This document shows, one piece after another, positions 8,635 through 17,268 of a stretch of DNA of 64,000 nt (position 1 is the first letter of the stretch; the number at the start of each line of letters is the position of its first letter). The translations under genes were made by a program, and so were the position numbers. The stretch is from Cupriavidus campinensis (lineage in GTDB: Bacteria > Pseudomonadota > Gammaproteobacteria > Burkholderiales > Burkholderiaceae), in NCBI RefSeq assembly GCF_905397395.1, contig NZ_CAJPVH010000007.1, positions 62,001 to 126,000 of the forward strand, in the 5' to 3' direction. The notes under the pieces were generated by a model. It saw nothing but the letters and a program-made list of their open reading frames with translations. It searched no databases and was not told the origin of the DNA.

Positions 8635-8675
8635 TTGATATGTATCAAGCCCCGCCGGGACGTGGCACCTAGTCT
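8635..8675 (+). promoter_or_regulatory. FNR box and class II promoter of the exported-protein/Usp operon
   Basis: TTGATATGTATCAA at 8635-8648 is a perfect match to TTGAT-N4-ATCAA. TAGTCT at 8670-8675 fits a -10 element; the start site it predicts (near 8682-8683) places the box centre at about -41. The gene start is at 8712. This is the clearest regulatory site in the window. Confidence 0.8.
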
Positions 8676-8711
8676 GGACTCAAAGCCATCTTGTGCTTGA
8701 AGGAGACCAGA

Positions 8712-9023
8712 ATGAAACGGATGACCTTAGTGGCTACGGCAGCAGTCGTTGCCCTCCTGGCGGCACCCGCCATGGCGCAGAAGAACTACACGGATGGCGG
8801 CGACTTGTATGGCGGCTCCCATACGACCAAGGCAAAGCCGTCGTCGCCTGAAAAGGGGAAGGAAGGTGCCAGCAAGGCCGGGAATTTCGACCCGTACACC
8901 GATGGCGTGAGGACGAAGTCCAACGCTGCGCCGGCGAAGAAGCTGCCGGACGAGCGGCCCCAACCGGACGATGTGGCGCGGTCGGGCAAGTTCGATCCCT
9001 ACACCGAGGGACAGAGCAAGTAG
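8712..9023 (+). CDS. Small exported protein with duplicated FDPYT motif, function unknown
   Basis: 103 residues. A Sec signal peptide is clear: MKRM, then a hydrophobic core, then AMAQ, with likely cleavage after AMA. The mature part is hydrophilic, rich in Lys, Gly, Pro and Asp, and carries two related segments, KAGNFDPYTDG and RSGKFDPYTEG, about 45 residues apart; a third Tyr-rich stretch NYTDGGDLYGG follows the cleavage site. I do not recognise the family. The start at 8712 has AAGGAG nine bases upstream. It is the first gene of a two-gene unit with a Usp under a perfect FNR box, so expression under low oxygen is expected. It is probably periplasmic. Confidence 0.8.
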   Translation: MKRMTLVATAAVVALLAAPAMAQKNYTDGGDLYGGSHTTKAKPSSPEKGKEGASKAGNFDPYTDGVRTKSNAAPAKKLPDERPQPDDVARSGKFDPYTEGQSK

Positions 9024-9059
9024 ACGGCAGGACATTGCCATTGGTAGAGGAGACAGCTC

Positions 9060-9485
9060 ATGTACCAGAAGATTCTGGTTGCCGTCGATGGGAGCCAATG
9101 CGCGGCGAGGGGCCTCGACGAGGCGATCAAGCTGGCGGCGGCCTTCGATGCCGAACTTGAGATCGTGCATATCGTCGACCCCGGCTATGAGGAGGAGGGC
9201 GTGCGGGCCAGGCTTGTCGCAGAGGGCAAGAAGCTGCTGGCGGATGCCCTGGCGAGCGCGGAAGCGAGGAATGTTCGAGGCCGCGTCGTGATGGTCGATG
9301 ACATCGACGCGCCGGGAAACATCGCCGGCCAGCTTCGGCGCATCGTGGAGCGCAGCGATGCGCAACTCGTCGTGACCGGCACGCACGGGCGCAGCGGCCT
9401 GAAGAGCCTGTTGATGGGCAGCGTTGCAGAGGAGATCGTGCGCCATAGTGCCGTTCCGGTAGTGCTCGTGCCGCAACGCCGCTAG
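9060..9485 (+). CDS. Universal stress protein UspA family, single domain
   Basis: 141 residues, beginning MYQKILVAVDGSQCA and ending with the ATP-binding loop GTHGRSGLKSLLMGS, a full G-x2-G-x9-G-S match. This is the typical length of a single-domain Usp. It lies 36 bp after the FDPYT exported-protein gene and shares its FNR-box promoter. AGGAGA precedes the start. Confidence 0.93.
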   Translation: MYQKILVAVDGSQCAARGLDEAIKLAAAFDAELEIVHIVDPGYEEEGVRARLVAEGKKLLADALASAEARNVRGRVVMVDDIDAPGNIAGQLRRIVERSDAQLVVTGTHGRSGLKSLLMGSVAEEIVRHSAVPVVLVPQRR

Positions 9486-9645
9486 CCGCATGCGCGATGC
9501 GCCGCGCCAGTCACCGCGCGTGTAAGACCTGGGTAAGGGGTAGCGATTAACCTAGCGGCATGGATTGCGATGACATCCATCGCGTCCAGCACTGCGCCGC
9601 CCAAGGCCGGCGATGACGAAGCAAAAGAAATGGCAGGAGACATCG

Positions 9646-9951
9646 ATGAATGAAGATCTGGTCGCAAGACTCAGGGCAAATCCCGCATACCATGAGCTTG
9701 TCCACAAACGCAGCAGGCTTGGCTGGTCCCTGACCGCCGTGATGCTGATTGTCTACTACGGGTACGTCCTGCTGATCGCCTTCGACAAGGAACTGCTTGC
9801 GACGAGAATGGGAAGCGGCGTGATGACATGGGGCATGCCGATCGGCTTGTTCGTGATTGCATTCACGGTGGCCATCACCGGCTTCTACGTGCGCCATGCC
9901 AACGCCTCGTACGACAAGCTGACCGAGCAGATCAAGCGGGAGGTGGCATGA
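9646..9951 (+). CDS. DUF485 membrane protein (YjcH-like) paired with ActP
   Basis: 101 residues with two membrane segments (about 33-50, [18 protein letters not shown], and 67-88) and a charged C-terminus. DUF485 proteins are encoded almost always immediately upstream of acetate/pyruvate-type solute:sodium symporters, as here, where its stop overlaps the ActP start in ATGA. The start at 9646 is preceded by AGGAGA at the right distance; an upstream ATG at 9613 has no comparable site. It is likely a partner subunit of the symporter. A small inverted repeat ATGGAT-N9-ATCCAT (9560-9580) in the upstream gap is the only possible operator seen. Confidence 0.88.
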   Translation: MNEDLVARLRANPAYHELVHKRSRLGWSLTAVMLIVYYGYVLLIAFDKELLATRMGSGVMTWGMPIGLFVIAFTVAITGFYVRHANASYDKLTEQIKREVA

Positions 9952-11609
9952 AAGCCCACCACGCCATCGTCGCCAGCGCGGCGCTGCTGCTGGCATCGGC
10001 CGCCCTTGCAGCGGGCGGAGACCTCGGGCAGATGCAGCGGCAGCCGACCAACTGGACGGCAATTGGCATGTTTTCCGTGTTCGTCATTGGCACGCTGTTC
10101 ATTACCAAATGGGCGGCAACCAAGACAAAATCGGCAGCCGCTTTCTACACCGGTGGCGGCGGCATCACCGGATTCCAGAACGGCCTGGCAATTGCTGGCG
10201 ACTACATGTCGGCGGCCTCGTTTCTCGGCATTTCGGCGGCAGTCTTCACCAATGGTTATGACGGCCTGATCTACTCCATCGGCTTCCTCGTGGGCTGGCC
10301 GATCGTCACCTTCCTGATGGCGGAGCGGCTGCGCAACCTGGGCCGCTTCACCTTTGCCGATGTTGCTGCCTACCGCTTCAAGCAGGGGCCGATCCGCGCG
10401 TTCGCGGCATCGGGCACGCTGGTCGTGGTTGCCTTCTACCTGATTGCGCAGATGGTGGGTGCCGGGCAACTCATCAAGCTGCTGTTCGGGCTGGAATACT
10501 GGATCGCGGTGGTCATCGTCGGTACGCTGATGATGGTGTATGTCCTCTTCGGCGGCATGACCGCGACGACGTGGGTGCAGATCATCAAGGCCTGCCTGCT
10601 GCTCGCCGGCGCGTCTTTCATGGCCTTCATGGTGCTGGCCCAGCACCAGTTCAGCCCGGAGGTCCTGTTCGCCAAGGCCGTGGAGGTCCACGCGAAGAAG
10701 GACTCCATCATGGGTCCGGGGAACTTCATCAAGGATCCCATCTCGGCCATCTCGTTCGGGATTGCGCTGATGTTCGGCACGGCCGGGCTGCCGCACATCC
10801 TGATGCGCTTCTTCACGGTGCCCAATGCCAAGGAGGCGCGCAAGTCGGTCTTCTGGGCCACGACCTGGATCGGCTACTTCTATATCCTGACCTTCATCAT
10901 TGGCTTCGGAGCCATCGTGCTGGTGGGGACGAATCCGACCTTCCAGGATGGCAGCGGCAAGCTGCTTGGCGGCGTCAATATGGCGGCCGTCCATCTGGCC
11001 AGCGCGGTCGGCGGAAACGTGTTTCTCGGCTTTATCTCGGCCGTGGCTTTCGCCACCATCCTGGCCGTCGTGGCCGGCCTGACGCTTGCCGGTGCATCGG
11101 CCGTGTCGCACGACCTGTATGCCACCGTGTTCAAGCATGGCAATGCAAGCAGTCGCGATGAGCTGCAGGTATCGCGTATCACCACCGTCATCCTCGGTGT
11201 GGTCGCCGTTGTGCTCGGCATCGTCTTCGAGAAGCAGAATATTGCCTTCATGGTATCGCTGGCCTTTGCGGTGGCAGCTTCGGCCAACTTCCCGGTGCTG
11301 TTCATGTCAGTGCTGTGGAAGGGTTGCACCACACGCGGCGCGACGATAGGCGGCTTCATGGGGCTGTTGTCGGCTGTCGTGCTCACGATCCTGTCGCAGG
11401 CCGTTTGGGTCGATGTGTTCCACTTCAAGAGCGCACCGTTCCCCTATACGTCCCCGGCGTTGTTCTCGATGACGATCGGCTTCCTTGGCATCTGGATCGT
11501 ATCGGTGACCGACAAGTCGGCAAGAGCGCGCCTGGACAAGGCCGGCTTCGAAGCTCAGGAACTGCGTTCCGAGACCGGAATCGGTGCGGTCGAGGCAGCC
11601 GGCCACTGA
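9948..11609 (+). CDS. actP: Cation/acetate-type symporter (solute:sodium symporter family)
   Basis: 553 residues. A signal-like N-terminus ([21 protein letters not shown]) is followed by a long stretch of membrane helices; the family signature around [20 protein letters not shown] and the following SAASFLGIS are those of ActP/YjcG. ActP imports acetate and other short monocarboxylates with sodium. It starts within the stop codon of DUF485, so translation is probably coupled. Its last 55 bp overlap the convergent AraC-type gene. No acetyl-CoA synthetase gene lies in the window, so the substrate (acetate, propionate or pyruvate) is not fixed by context. Confidence 0.9.
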   Translation: MKAHHAIVASAALLLASAALAAGGDLGQMQRQPTNWTAIGMFSVFVIGTLFITKWAATKTKSAAAFYTGGGGITGFQNGLAIAGDYMSAASFLGISAAVFTNGYDGLIYSIGFLVGWPIVTFLMAERLRNLGRFTFADVAAYRFKQGPIRAFAASGTLVVVAFYLIAQMVGAGQLIKLLFGLEYWIAVVIVGTLMMVYVLFGGMTATTWVQIIKACLLLAGASFMAFMVLAQHQFSPEVLFAKAVEVHAKKDSIMGPGNFIKDPISAISFGIALMFGTAGLPHILMRFFTVPNAKEARKSVFWATTWIGYFYILTFIIGFGAIVLVGTNPTFQDGSGKLLGGVNMAAVHLASAVGGNVFLGFISAVAFATILAVVAGLTLAGASAVSHDLYATVFKHGNASSRDELQVSRITTVILGVVAVVLGIVFEKQNIAFMVSLAFAVAASANFPVLFMSVLWKGCTTRGATIGGFMGLLSAVVLTILSQAVWVDVFHFKSAPFPYTSPALFSMTIGFLGIWIVSVTDKSARARLDKAGFEAQELRSETGIGAVEAAGH

Positions 11610-12571
11610 GTTCCCAGCGTGGTGGACGGCAACTCGCCGAACAGCTGGCAGTAGTCCTGTGCAAACCGGGACAGATGGAAGAAGCCCCAATGCATGGCGA
11701 CTGACGAGACCGTCGCGCTGGTGCCGCGCCCGGCCTGCAAGGCCCGGCGCGCGCCATTGAGCCGCCGGATCCGCAGATAGGCCAGGGGCGACATCCCGTA
11801 GTGCCGCTGAAAGGCCCGTTGCAGCGTGGCGCGGCTGACATGGAGCGCCTGGCACAGCGTCATCACCGTCCAGGGTTCGTTTGGGCTGCTGTCGATCAGC
11901 GCCCGGGCGTGCTGGGTGATGCGGTGCATGTTGATGACGTGGACCGGCGTTGCGCCGGACGGCGCCCTGACGAGGATTTCCAGTGCGCGCTCGAGCACGA
12001 CGTCGTCCAGGTACTGTCGATTGACGGTGGCGGTCGGATCGGCTGCCGCGCGGTCGCGCAGCGCCATCAAGGTATCCGCCATCCGGTTGAGTCCCGCCGC
12101 GTCCAGTCCATCCAGGAAAACGGGCCGATTACCGTTGGCCGGCATGTCATAGCCGAGCACCTCGGCGGCCTGCATCAGGCGGCGCTGGTCGAAACCGAAA
12201 TACAGGATCTCGCTGGGCGGAAGCTGGACTTCGTAATCCCTTCCCCCCGGCATGTAGCCGACGCTCTGGCCAGACAGCGTATCCAGCCCGCACCGCCCCC
12301 GGCCAGACACCTTGCGGATCAGGCTGATCGTGCAATAGTCGGTCGGGGAGTGCTGCTGCTTCAGCACCGTGCGGTTCTGCAACTCGGTGACAACGAGTGT
12401 GTGATCCGTCCGCAGCATCCGGAATCGCCCGGCAAAGGCGCCGCCATCGAGCTGGTCGTACTGCATCGGCATCCATTGGCGCTGGATGCGCGCGGCGTCG
12501 TCCGCGTCGGACGTGGCAACGTCCAGCCAGCCGGCGGCATGCCGGTCGGGGAGTCGGTTCGGTTCGGCCAT
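11555..12571 (-). CDS. AraC-family transcriptional regulator
   Basis: 338 residues from the start at 12571. The N-terminal two-thirds resembles the AraC_binding_2 type ligand domain. The C-terminal double helix-turn-helix has [19 protein letters not shown] and then [21 protein letters not shown], with the typical G-x-SP-xx-YLR linker. The start is uncertain: no strong ribosome site is visible and the frame stays open upstream to 12733, but that would overlap the divergent PAS-LuxR gene. The 3' end overlaps actP by 55 bp, so the two transcripts are antisense at their ends. The target is unknown; actP or the divergent gene are the obvious candidates. Confidence 0.85.
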   Translation of the reverse strand: MAEPNRLPDRHAAGWLDVATSDADDAARIQRQWMPMQYDQLDGGAFAGRFRMLRTDHTLVVTELQNRTVLKQQHSPTDYCTISLIRKVSGRGRCGLDTLSGQSVGYMPGGRDYEVQLPPSEILYFGFDQRRLMQAAEVLGYDMPANGNRPVFLDGLDAAGLNRMADTLMALRDRAAADPTATVNRQYLDDVVLERALEILVRAPSGATPVHVINMHRITQHARALIDSSPNEPWTVMTLCQALHVSRATLQRAFQRHYGMSPLAYLRIRRLNGARRALQAGRGTSATVSSVAMHWGFFHLSRFAQDYCQLFGELPSTTLGTQWPAASTAPIPVSERSS

Positions 12572-12681
12572 GGGCAGATGAGCGATTTCGGATAGGAGGC
12601 GGCGGGGCGCTGCGCTATTGTCCCGAGCGACCACGTCGAACCCCCGCAACACTACTCGATCGATTGCTCCCGCGCACGGCA

Positions 12682-12697
12682 GTTGCGTTGCCGCAAC
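12682..12697. repeat. Inverted repeat GTTGCG-N4-CGCAAC before the PAS-LuxR gene
   Basis: Perfect 6-bp arms around TTGC end 20 bp before the ATG at 12717, in the 145-bp divergent gap between the AraC and PAS-LuxR genes. The position suits an autoregulatory operator of either regulator. No direct evidence. Confidence 0.3.
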
Positions 12698-12716
12698 GCC
12701 GTCGCCCCCCAACCCG

Positions 12717-13316
12717 ATGCCGATACTTCTCAAGGAGGATGGCGCGATTGCGCTGGCCGACAGCCTCCCCGACGCCGTCTTCCTGGTCGACCAGACCGGC
12801 GAGATCCGCTACGCCAACACGGTGTGCGAGGAAATCCTCGGCTACCGGCAGTCCGATCTGGTCGGCCAGTTCGTGCTCGAACTGGTGGTGCCGGCAGACC
12901 GGGAGAAGACGCTGCGCGAGGCCGGCCGGGTCCTGGCCGGCAACAAGCGCGTGGGCTTCGAGAATCGCTATCGGCACCGGAATGGTGCGGACGTCCACCT
13001 GTCGTGGTCGGCCCAATGGCACGCGGCGCACCAGCTGCGCATTGGCGTGGCACGGGACGTGACCGCGCTGCGGCAGGCGCGGGCGATCCCGCCCCATCCG
13101 CCGGACCACGCGAGTCGCCTCGACGCGCTCGCCCCACACGAACGCCGGGTGCTGAACCTGCTCCTGACCGAAGCCGGCGAGAAGCAGATCGCCGAACGCC
13201 TTGGGCTGGCTGTTTCCACCACGCACTCCTACATCACCGGCATCTACCGCAAATTTGGCGTGCGCGGCCGCGCCGGGCTGATGAGCCTGTGGCTGCGGCA
13301 CCTGCTGCACGACTGA
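12717..13316 (+). CDS. PAS-LuxR transcriptional regulator
   Basis: 199 residues. The N-terminal PAS domain has DAVFLVDQTGEIRYANTVCE and EEILGYRQSDLVGQ. The C-terminal LuxR-type helix-turn-helix runs from LAPHERRVLNLLLTEAG through VSTTHSYITGIYRKFGV. There is no receiver domain, so it is a one-component sensor-regulator or works with an unlinked partner. The ATG at 12717 was chosen because it precedes the PAS domain closely; an in-frame ATG at 12618 would add 33 Thr/Pro-rich residues and run into the AraC promoter region. A second PAS-LuxR of similar size occurs at 53727. Confidence 0.85.
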   Translation: MPILLKEDGAIALADSLPDAVFLVDQTGEIRYANTVCEEILGYRQSDLVGQFVLELVVPADREKTLREAGRVLAGNKRVGFENRYRHRNGADVHLSWSAQWHAAHQLRIGVARDVTALRQARAIPPHPPDHASRLDALAPHERRVLNLLLTEAGEKQIAERLGLAVSTTHSYITGIYRKFGVRGRAGLMSLWLRHLLHD

Positions 13317-13333
13317 CACCCTGGCAAAAGAAC

Positions 13334-13351
13334 GCCGGCCCGAGGGCCGGC
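13334..13351 (-). terminator. Intrinsic terminator of the lipoprotein gene
   Basis: GCCGGCCC and GGGCCGGC form an 8-bp stem with loop GA. On the minus strand the stem is followed by GTTCTTTTG, a short U-rich tail, so it mainly serves the minus-strand gene ending at 13382; it lies between two convergent genes. Confidence 0.65.
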
Positions 13352-13381
13352 GCAGAGTGATGCCCGGTGGTTCAGCAAAGG

Positions 13382-14596
13382 TCAGGACGCGCGGCGGCAC
13401 GTGCCCTGGAAGACGCTGCTGTCCGTCAGGTTGAGCCACGCCAGCGAGTCGGCGCCCGTCTTCAGGAGGATCTGGCCGAAAGTAGGCGGCGCGGCAGCCG
13501 GATCGTCCGGGTCGGCGTCCGGGTCCCCATTGATGGCCAGCGCCACGCCATTCAGCGTCATGCCACCCTGGAACGCATTCAGCATCAGCGGCAGGGTCAG
13601 TGCCTTGCTGGCGGTGGTGAGCTTGCCATCGGCAATGGTCAGCGTGTCCCGCACCAGCGTGCCGTCCATCACCGCCGCCGCGCCGTCCATCACGCGGTTT
13701 GCGCGCGAGCACGCCCAGGTGCCGTCAAGCTCCCCGGCGACCAGCGCCGTGGCCGGTTGGATGGTCCAGGTGCCGGTGGCGACCGACCCTGCCTCGGCGT
13801 AGTTCATGTCGAAGCGCAAGCCGCCGGTCGGGTTGACGAACAGCCGCCCACGGAAGTAGCCGCCGCCGTTCATCACCAGGTCGTAGGCACCCGGAAAGCG
13901 TGTCTGGTCGGCCAGCGTCAGCTTGCCCAGTTGCGGGGTCACGCAGGTGACGATATCCGCGTCGGTGCACAGTTCGACGTTGCCCTCGGTGTCGAAGCGC
14001 ATGCCGGCCGCCGTGCTGACGGGGCCCACCAGCGGCTTGCCAGTGGCCTGATCGTAAATCCCGAAGTTCATCAGCACGTTGTAGCCGCCGGCCAGGCTGC
14101 TCAGCGCCGGCGCGGTGAGGGGGGCAACGTTCGCGGCGATGTCGCCGGCCAGCAGGCCGGTGCTGGTGCCCAGCAGGTTCGGCACGCCGGAGATCTCGCC
14201 GAACAGGCCATCCACGCCCTGGCGGAACGTCAGTCCGATGCCGGCCAGCCTGGCAGTCAGGGTGGCCGGTGGCGGGTCCGCGCTATCGGCCTCGAGACCG
14301 CTCACGGTGTAATTGCCGTCCGTGCTGGTGTAGTTGCCGATGACCGTGCCACGCAGGCCAAAGGCCGAGTCGACAAAACTGAGCGTGACCCTGCCGCGGG
14401 ACGGCGCGTCCACGGTAAGGGCGATGGTGTCCCCGAAAGACAGCGTGCCCGAGTACTTGATCGGCAACGGCGGCGGTGGCTCGGCGGGGGCCGCCGGCGT
14501 TTCCGTCTGCACGGGTGCCTGCCCGTCACCGCCCCCGCAGCCGGCCAGGGCGGCCCCCACGACCAGCGCGCCCATCAGATATTTCCACTTCAGCAT
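13382..14596 (-). CDS. Putative lipoprotein of unknown function
   Basis: 404 residues. The N-terminus MLKWKYLMGALVVGAALAGC ends in a lipobox (ALAGC), followed by a Gly run, an acidic/Pro linker and a long soluble domain. It should be anchored in a membrane facing the periplasm. The soluble part is rich in short beta-type segments (GTLSFGDTIALTVDAP, GRVTLSFVD, GTWTIQPAT) and has four cysteines that could form disulfides. No enzyme motif is recognised. The start at 14596 puts the signal at the N-terminus; AAGGGG lies upstream. It appears to be a single-gene unit; the Bug gene upstream ends 147 bp away. Confidence 0.75.
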   Translation of the reverse strand: MLKWKYLMGALVVGAALAGCGGGDGQAPVQTETPAAPAEPPPPLPIKYSGTLSFGDTIALTVDAPSRGRVTLSFVDSAFGLRGTVIGNYTSTDGNYTVSGLEADSADPPPATLTARLAGIGLTFRQGVDGLFGEISGVPNLLGTSTGLLAGDIAANVAPLTAPALSSLAGGYNVLMNFGIYDQATGKPLVGPVSTAAGMRFDTEGNVELCTDADIVTCVTPQLGKLTLADQTRFPGAYDLVMNGGGYFRGRLFVNPTGGLRFDMNYAEAGSVATGTWTIQPATALVAGELDGTWACSRANRVMDGAAAVMDGTLVRDTLTIADGKLTTASKALTLPLMLNAFQGGMTLNGVALAINGDPDADPDDPAAAPPTFGQILLKTGADSLAWLNLTDSSVFQGTCRRAS

Positions 14597-14743
14597 GGCT
14601 ATAACCCCTTCTTCCCATTGTCCGTTTGTCTTGTCGCCGCCAGACGCGGCTGACGGCGGTTGCAAACGGTAGCAAGGATCCGGGGTGCATCACCATCCTG
14701 CTAATCAGAGGGGCGCCGGTCGAAGATCGCCAGCGGGTACGGA

Positions 14744-15733
14744 TTACTCCGCCTCGATCCCGGCCTGCTTCACGACCTTGCCCCACTTCGTCAGGTCGGA
14801 CTGGATCAGGGCCGCATAGGCCTGCGGCGTGCCGCCCTGCACCTCGATGCCGGCTGCTTCCAGCTTGGCGCGCACCTCGGGCAGCTTCAGCGCCGCGTTG
14901 ATCTCGGTGTTGAGCTTGGCGACGATCTCCTTCGGCGTGCCGGCCGGGGCCAGGAAGCCGCCGTTGGTGTTGGCGTCGTAGCCCTTGAGCCCCTGTTCCT
15001 CGGCCGTCGGCACGTTGGGCAGCGCCTTGGAGCGGTTCCGGGTGGAGACCGCCACGGCGCGCACGTTGCCCGCCTTCACCTGCTCCTGGATGGCGCTGAT
15101 GGTGTCGATGTAGAGCGCCGTGCGGCCGGCCACCAGGTCGGGGTGGGCGGCGGACGAGCCCTTGTAGGGCACCAGCAGCACCGGCGCGCCGCTGACCATG
15201 CGGAACATCTCGGCGGCCATCTCCTGCGCGCTGCCACGGCCGGACGTGGCCACCTTGGCTTCGCCGGGGTTGGCCTTCATCCACGTCACCAGTTCAGGCA
15301 TGGTCTTGACCGGCAGCTTCGGGTAGATCGCGAACACCAGCGGAATCTCGTGGGTGTAGACGATGGGCTCGAAGCTCTTCTGCGGGTCCCAGCCGAGGTT
15401 CTTGAACAGGAACTTGTTGATGTTGTGGCTGCCACCGACGATGCCGATGGTGTAGCCGTCCGGCTTGGCGTTGGCCAGCACCGCCGTGCCGAGGTTGTTG
15501 GACGCCCCCGGGCGGTTCTCGACGATGAATGGCTGGCCGAACTTGACCGAGAGCTTCTCGCCCACGACGCGGGCGATCAGGTCGATGCCGCCGCCGGCCG
15601 GGGCCGGAACGATGATGGTGACCGGGCGGCTCGGGTAGTTGTTCTGTGCCGAGGCCAGCCCCGGCGCCACGATCAGCGTGGTGGACAGTGCAGCGGACAG
15701 GGCAAGGGTCTTGATGAGAGGGGTGAAATGCAT
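14744..15733 (-). CDS. Bug-family tripartite tricarboxylate transporter substrate-binding protein
   Basis: 329 residues with a Sec signal ending ASAQ and the Bug signature YPSRPVTIIVPAPAGGGIDLIAR. The ligand-pocket segments FIVENRPGASNNLGTAVLA and DGYTIGIVGGS are typical. Bug proteins bind carboxylates or related compounds in the periplasm. No TctA/TctB membrane genes are nearby, which is usual for the many orphan Bugs of Burkholderiales. It is last in a four-gene minus-strand operon with a 2-hydroxyacid dehydrogenase, an FAH-family hydrolase and an SDR, so its ligand may be the substrate of that pathway (inference). GGAGA precedes the start. Confidence 0.92.
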   Translation of the reverse strand: MHFTPLIKTLALSAALSTTLIVAPGLASAQNNYPSRPVTIIVPAPAGGGIDLIARVVGEKLSVKFGQPFIVENRPGASNNLGTAVLANAKPDGYTIGIVGGSHNINKFLFKNLGWDPQKSFEPIVYTHEIPLVFAIYPKLPVKTMPELVTWMKANPGEAKVATSGRGSAQEMAAEMFRMVSGAPVLLVPYKGSSAAHPDLVAGRTALYIDTISAIQEQVKAGNVRAVAVSTRNRSKALPNVPTAEEQGLKGYDANTNGGFLAPAGTPKEIVAKLNTEINAALKLPEVRAKLEAAGIEVQGGTPQAYAALIQSDLTKWGKVVKQAGIEAE

Positions 15734-15780
15734 GGTTGTCTCCGTTCGATTTCTGGTCAACTTTTGTTAACTCTGTGATG

Positions 15781-16539
15781 TCAGCCGCGCCCGACGAAAG
15801 GCATCGCGCTGGCCATGACGGTCATGGTCAGGACATTGGCCTCAAGCGGCAGCGAGGCCATGTGGCGCACGGCATTGGCAACATGGGTGGCATCCATCAT
15901 CGGCTCCGGCGCGGTGGTGCCGTTGGCCTGCAGCACGCCGCGCGTCATGCGTTCGGACAGCTCGGTCAGCGCGTTGCCGATGTCGATCTGGCTGGCCACG
16001 ATGTGGTAGGCGCGGCCGTCCAGCGCCAGCGCCTTGGTCAGCCCGGTGACGGCGTGCTTGCTGGCCGTGTACGGCGCCGTGAACGGGCGGGGCGTGTGCG
16101 CGGAGATCGAGCCATTGTTGATGATGCGCCCGCCCTGCGGGGACTGGCGGCGCATCAGGCCGAAGGCCGCCCGCGCGCAGAGGAAGACGCCCGTGACGTT
16201 GGTGTTGATCACGTTGAACCACTTGTCCAGCGGCAGCTCGTCCATCGGCACGGCGGGGGCGTTGACGCCGGCGTTGTTGAACAGCAGGTCCAGCCGGCCG
16301 AACTCGCGCTCGATGGTGTCGAACAGCGCCTGCACGCTGGCCGGGTCGGTCACGTCGGTGGGCGCCGCCATGGCGGGCTGGCCGCGTTCGGCGGCCTCGG
16401 CGGCCAGCGCCTGCAACGGCTCGGCGCGCCGGCCGGCCAGCACGACGGTCCAGCCGTCATTGAGCAGGGCGATGGCCGTCAGGCGGCCCACGCCGCTGCC
16501 GGCGCCGGTGACGAGGGCGATCTTGCGGGGTGCGTTCAA
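15781..16539 (-). CDS. SDR-family oxidoreductase (TTG start)
   Basis: 252 residues with TGAGSGVG (cofactor loop), NNAG, the catalytic Ser in NGSISA and YTASK. It is a classical short-chain dehydrogenase, NAD(P)-dependent; the substrate is unknown. The start codon is TTG at 16539, preceded by GGAG at good spacing; no ATG or GTG fits as well. A short alternating TA tract lies just upstream, in the 38-bp gap to the FAH-family gene. It belongs to the same operon as the hydrolase, hydroxyacid dehydrogenase and Bug protein. Confidence 0.9.
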   Translation of the reverse strand: MNAPRKIALVTGAGSGVGRLTAIALLNDGWTVVLAGRRAEPLQALAAEAAERGQPAMAAPTDVTDPASVQALFDTIEREFGRLDLLFNNAGVNAPAVPMDELPLDKWFNVINTNVTGVFLCARAAFGLMRRQSPQGGRIINNGSISAHTPRPFTAPYTASKHAVTGLTKALALDGRAYHIVASQIDIGNALTELSERMTRGVLQANGTTAPEPMMDATHVANAVRHMASLPLEANVLTMTVMASAMPFVGRG

Positions 16540-16577
16540 GGGGGTCTCCTATATATATATGTTGTGGCGGATGGTCT

Positions 16578-17261
16578 TCAGCGGGCGACGGTCAGCGCCA
16601 GCTCGCCGATCCCCGCCACGCTGGCCTGAATGACATCGCCGGGCTGCAAGGGCCCGACGCCCACCGGCGTACCGGTGAAGATCAGGTCGCCCGGCATCAG
16701 CGTCACGGATCGGGACAGCATCGCCACCAGCTCCGGCACCGGCCAGAGCAGGCCGGAGAGGTCCGCGCGCTGCCGCTCGACACCGTTCACGGCGAGCTGG
16801 ATCGCGCCTTCGTGCGGATGGCCGCAGGTGGCGGCGGGCACGAGGGCGCTGCACGGCGCCGAGTGGTCGAAGGCCTTGGCGGGCTCCCAGGGGCCGCCGA
16901 CGCGCTTGGCTTGCTGCTGCAAGTCGCGCCGGGTCAGGTCCAGTCCGACGGCATAGCCCCAGATGTGCTGCGCCTCGGCCTGTGCCGGATCGATGTCACG
17001 CCCGCCCTGGCCGATCGCCACCACCAGTTCCACCTCGTGGCAGAACTCGGCCGTCTCCGGCGGATAAGGCAGCTCGCCCCGGGCCGGCCCCACGGCGGTC
17101 GCCGGCTTCATGAACCATGCAGGCATGGCCCGGGGCGCCGGCTCGGCCGGGTCCCATCGATAGTTGCGGCCGATGCAGAAGACCCGGGCGATGGGAAACC
17201 GCGCCGTGTCACCCGAGACAGGCAGCGAGACCGGTGGGGCCGGTGGGAAGACGAAATCCAT
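16578..17261 (-). CDS. Fumarylacetoacetate hydrolase family protein
   Basis: 227 residues. Family landmarks: IARVFCIGRNYRWD near the start, the metal-binding acidic residues in CHEVELVVAIG, GYAVGLDLTRRDLQ and the C-terminal GDLIFTGTPVGVGPLQPGD. The length suits the fumarylpyruvate hydrolase/isomerase branch, which cleaves or isomerises 2,4-diketo acids with Mg2+ or Mn2+. It starts 7 bp after the stop of the hydroxyacid dehydrogenase gene, so the two are translated from one message. The exact reaction cannot be told from sequence. Confidence 0.88.
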   Translation of the reverse strand: MDFVFPPAPPVSLPVSGDTARFPIARVFCIGRNYRWDPAEPAPRAMPAWFMKPATAVGPARGELPYPPETAEFCHEVELVVAIGQGGRDIDPAQAEAQHIWGYAVGLDLTRRDLQQQAKRVGGPWEPAKAFDHSAPCSALVPAATCGHPHEGAIQLAVNGVERQRADLSGLLWPVPELVAMLSRSVTLMPGDLIFTGTPVGVGPLQPGDVIQASVAGIGELALTVAR

Positions 17262-17268
17262 CGCGGTC

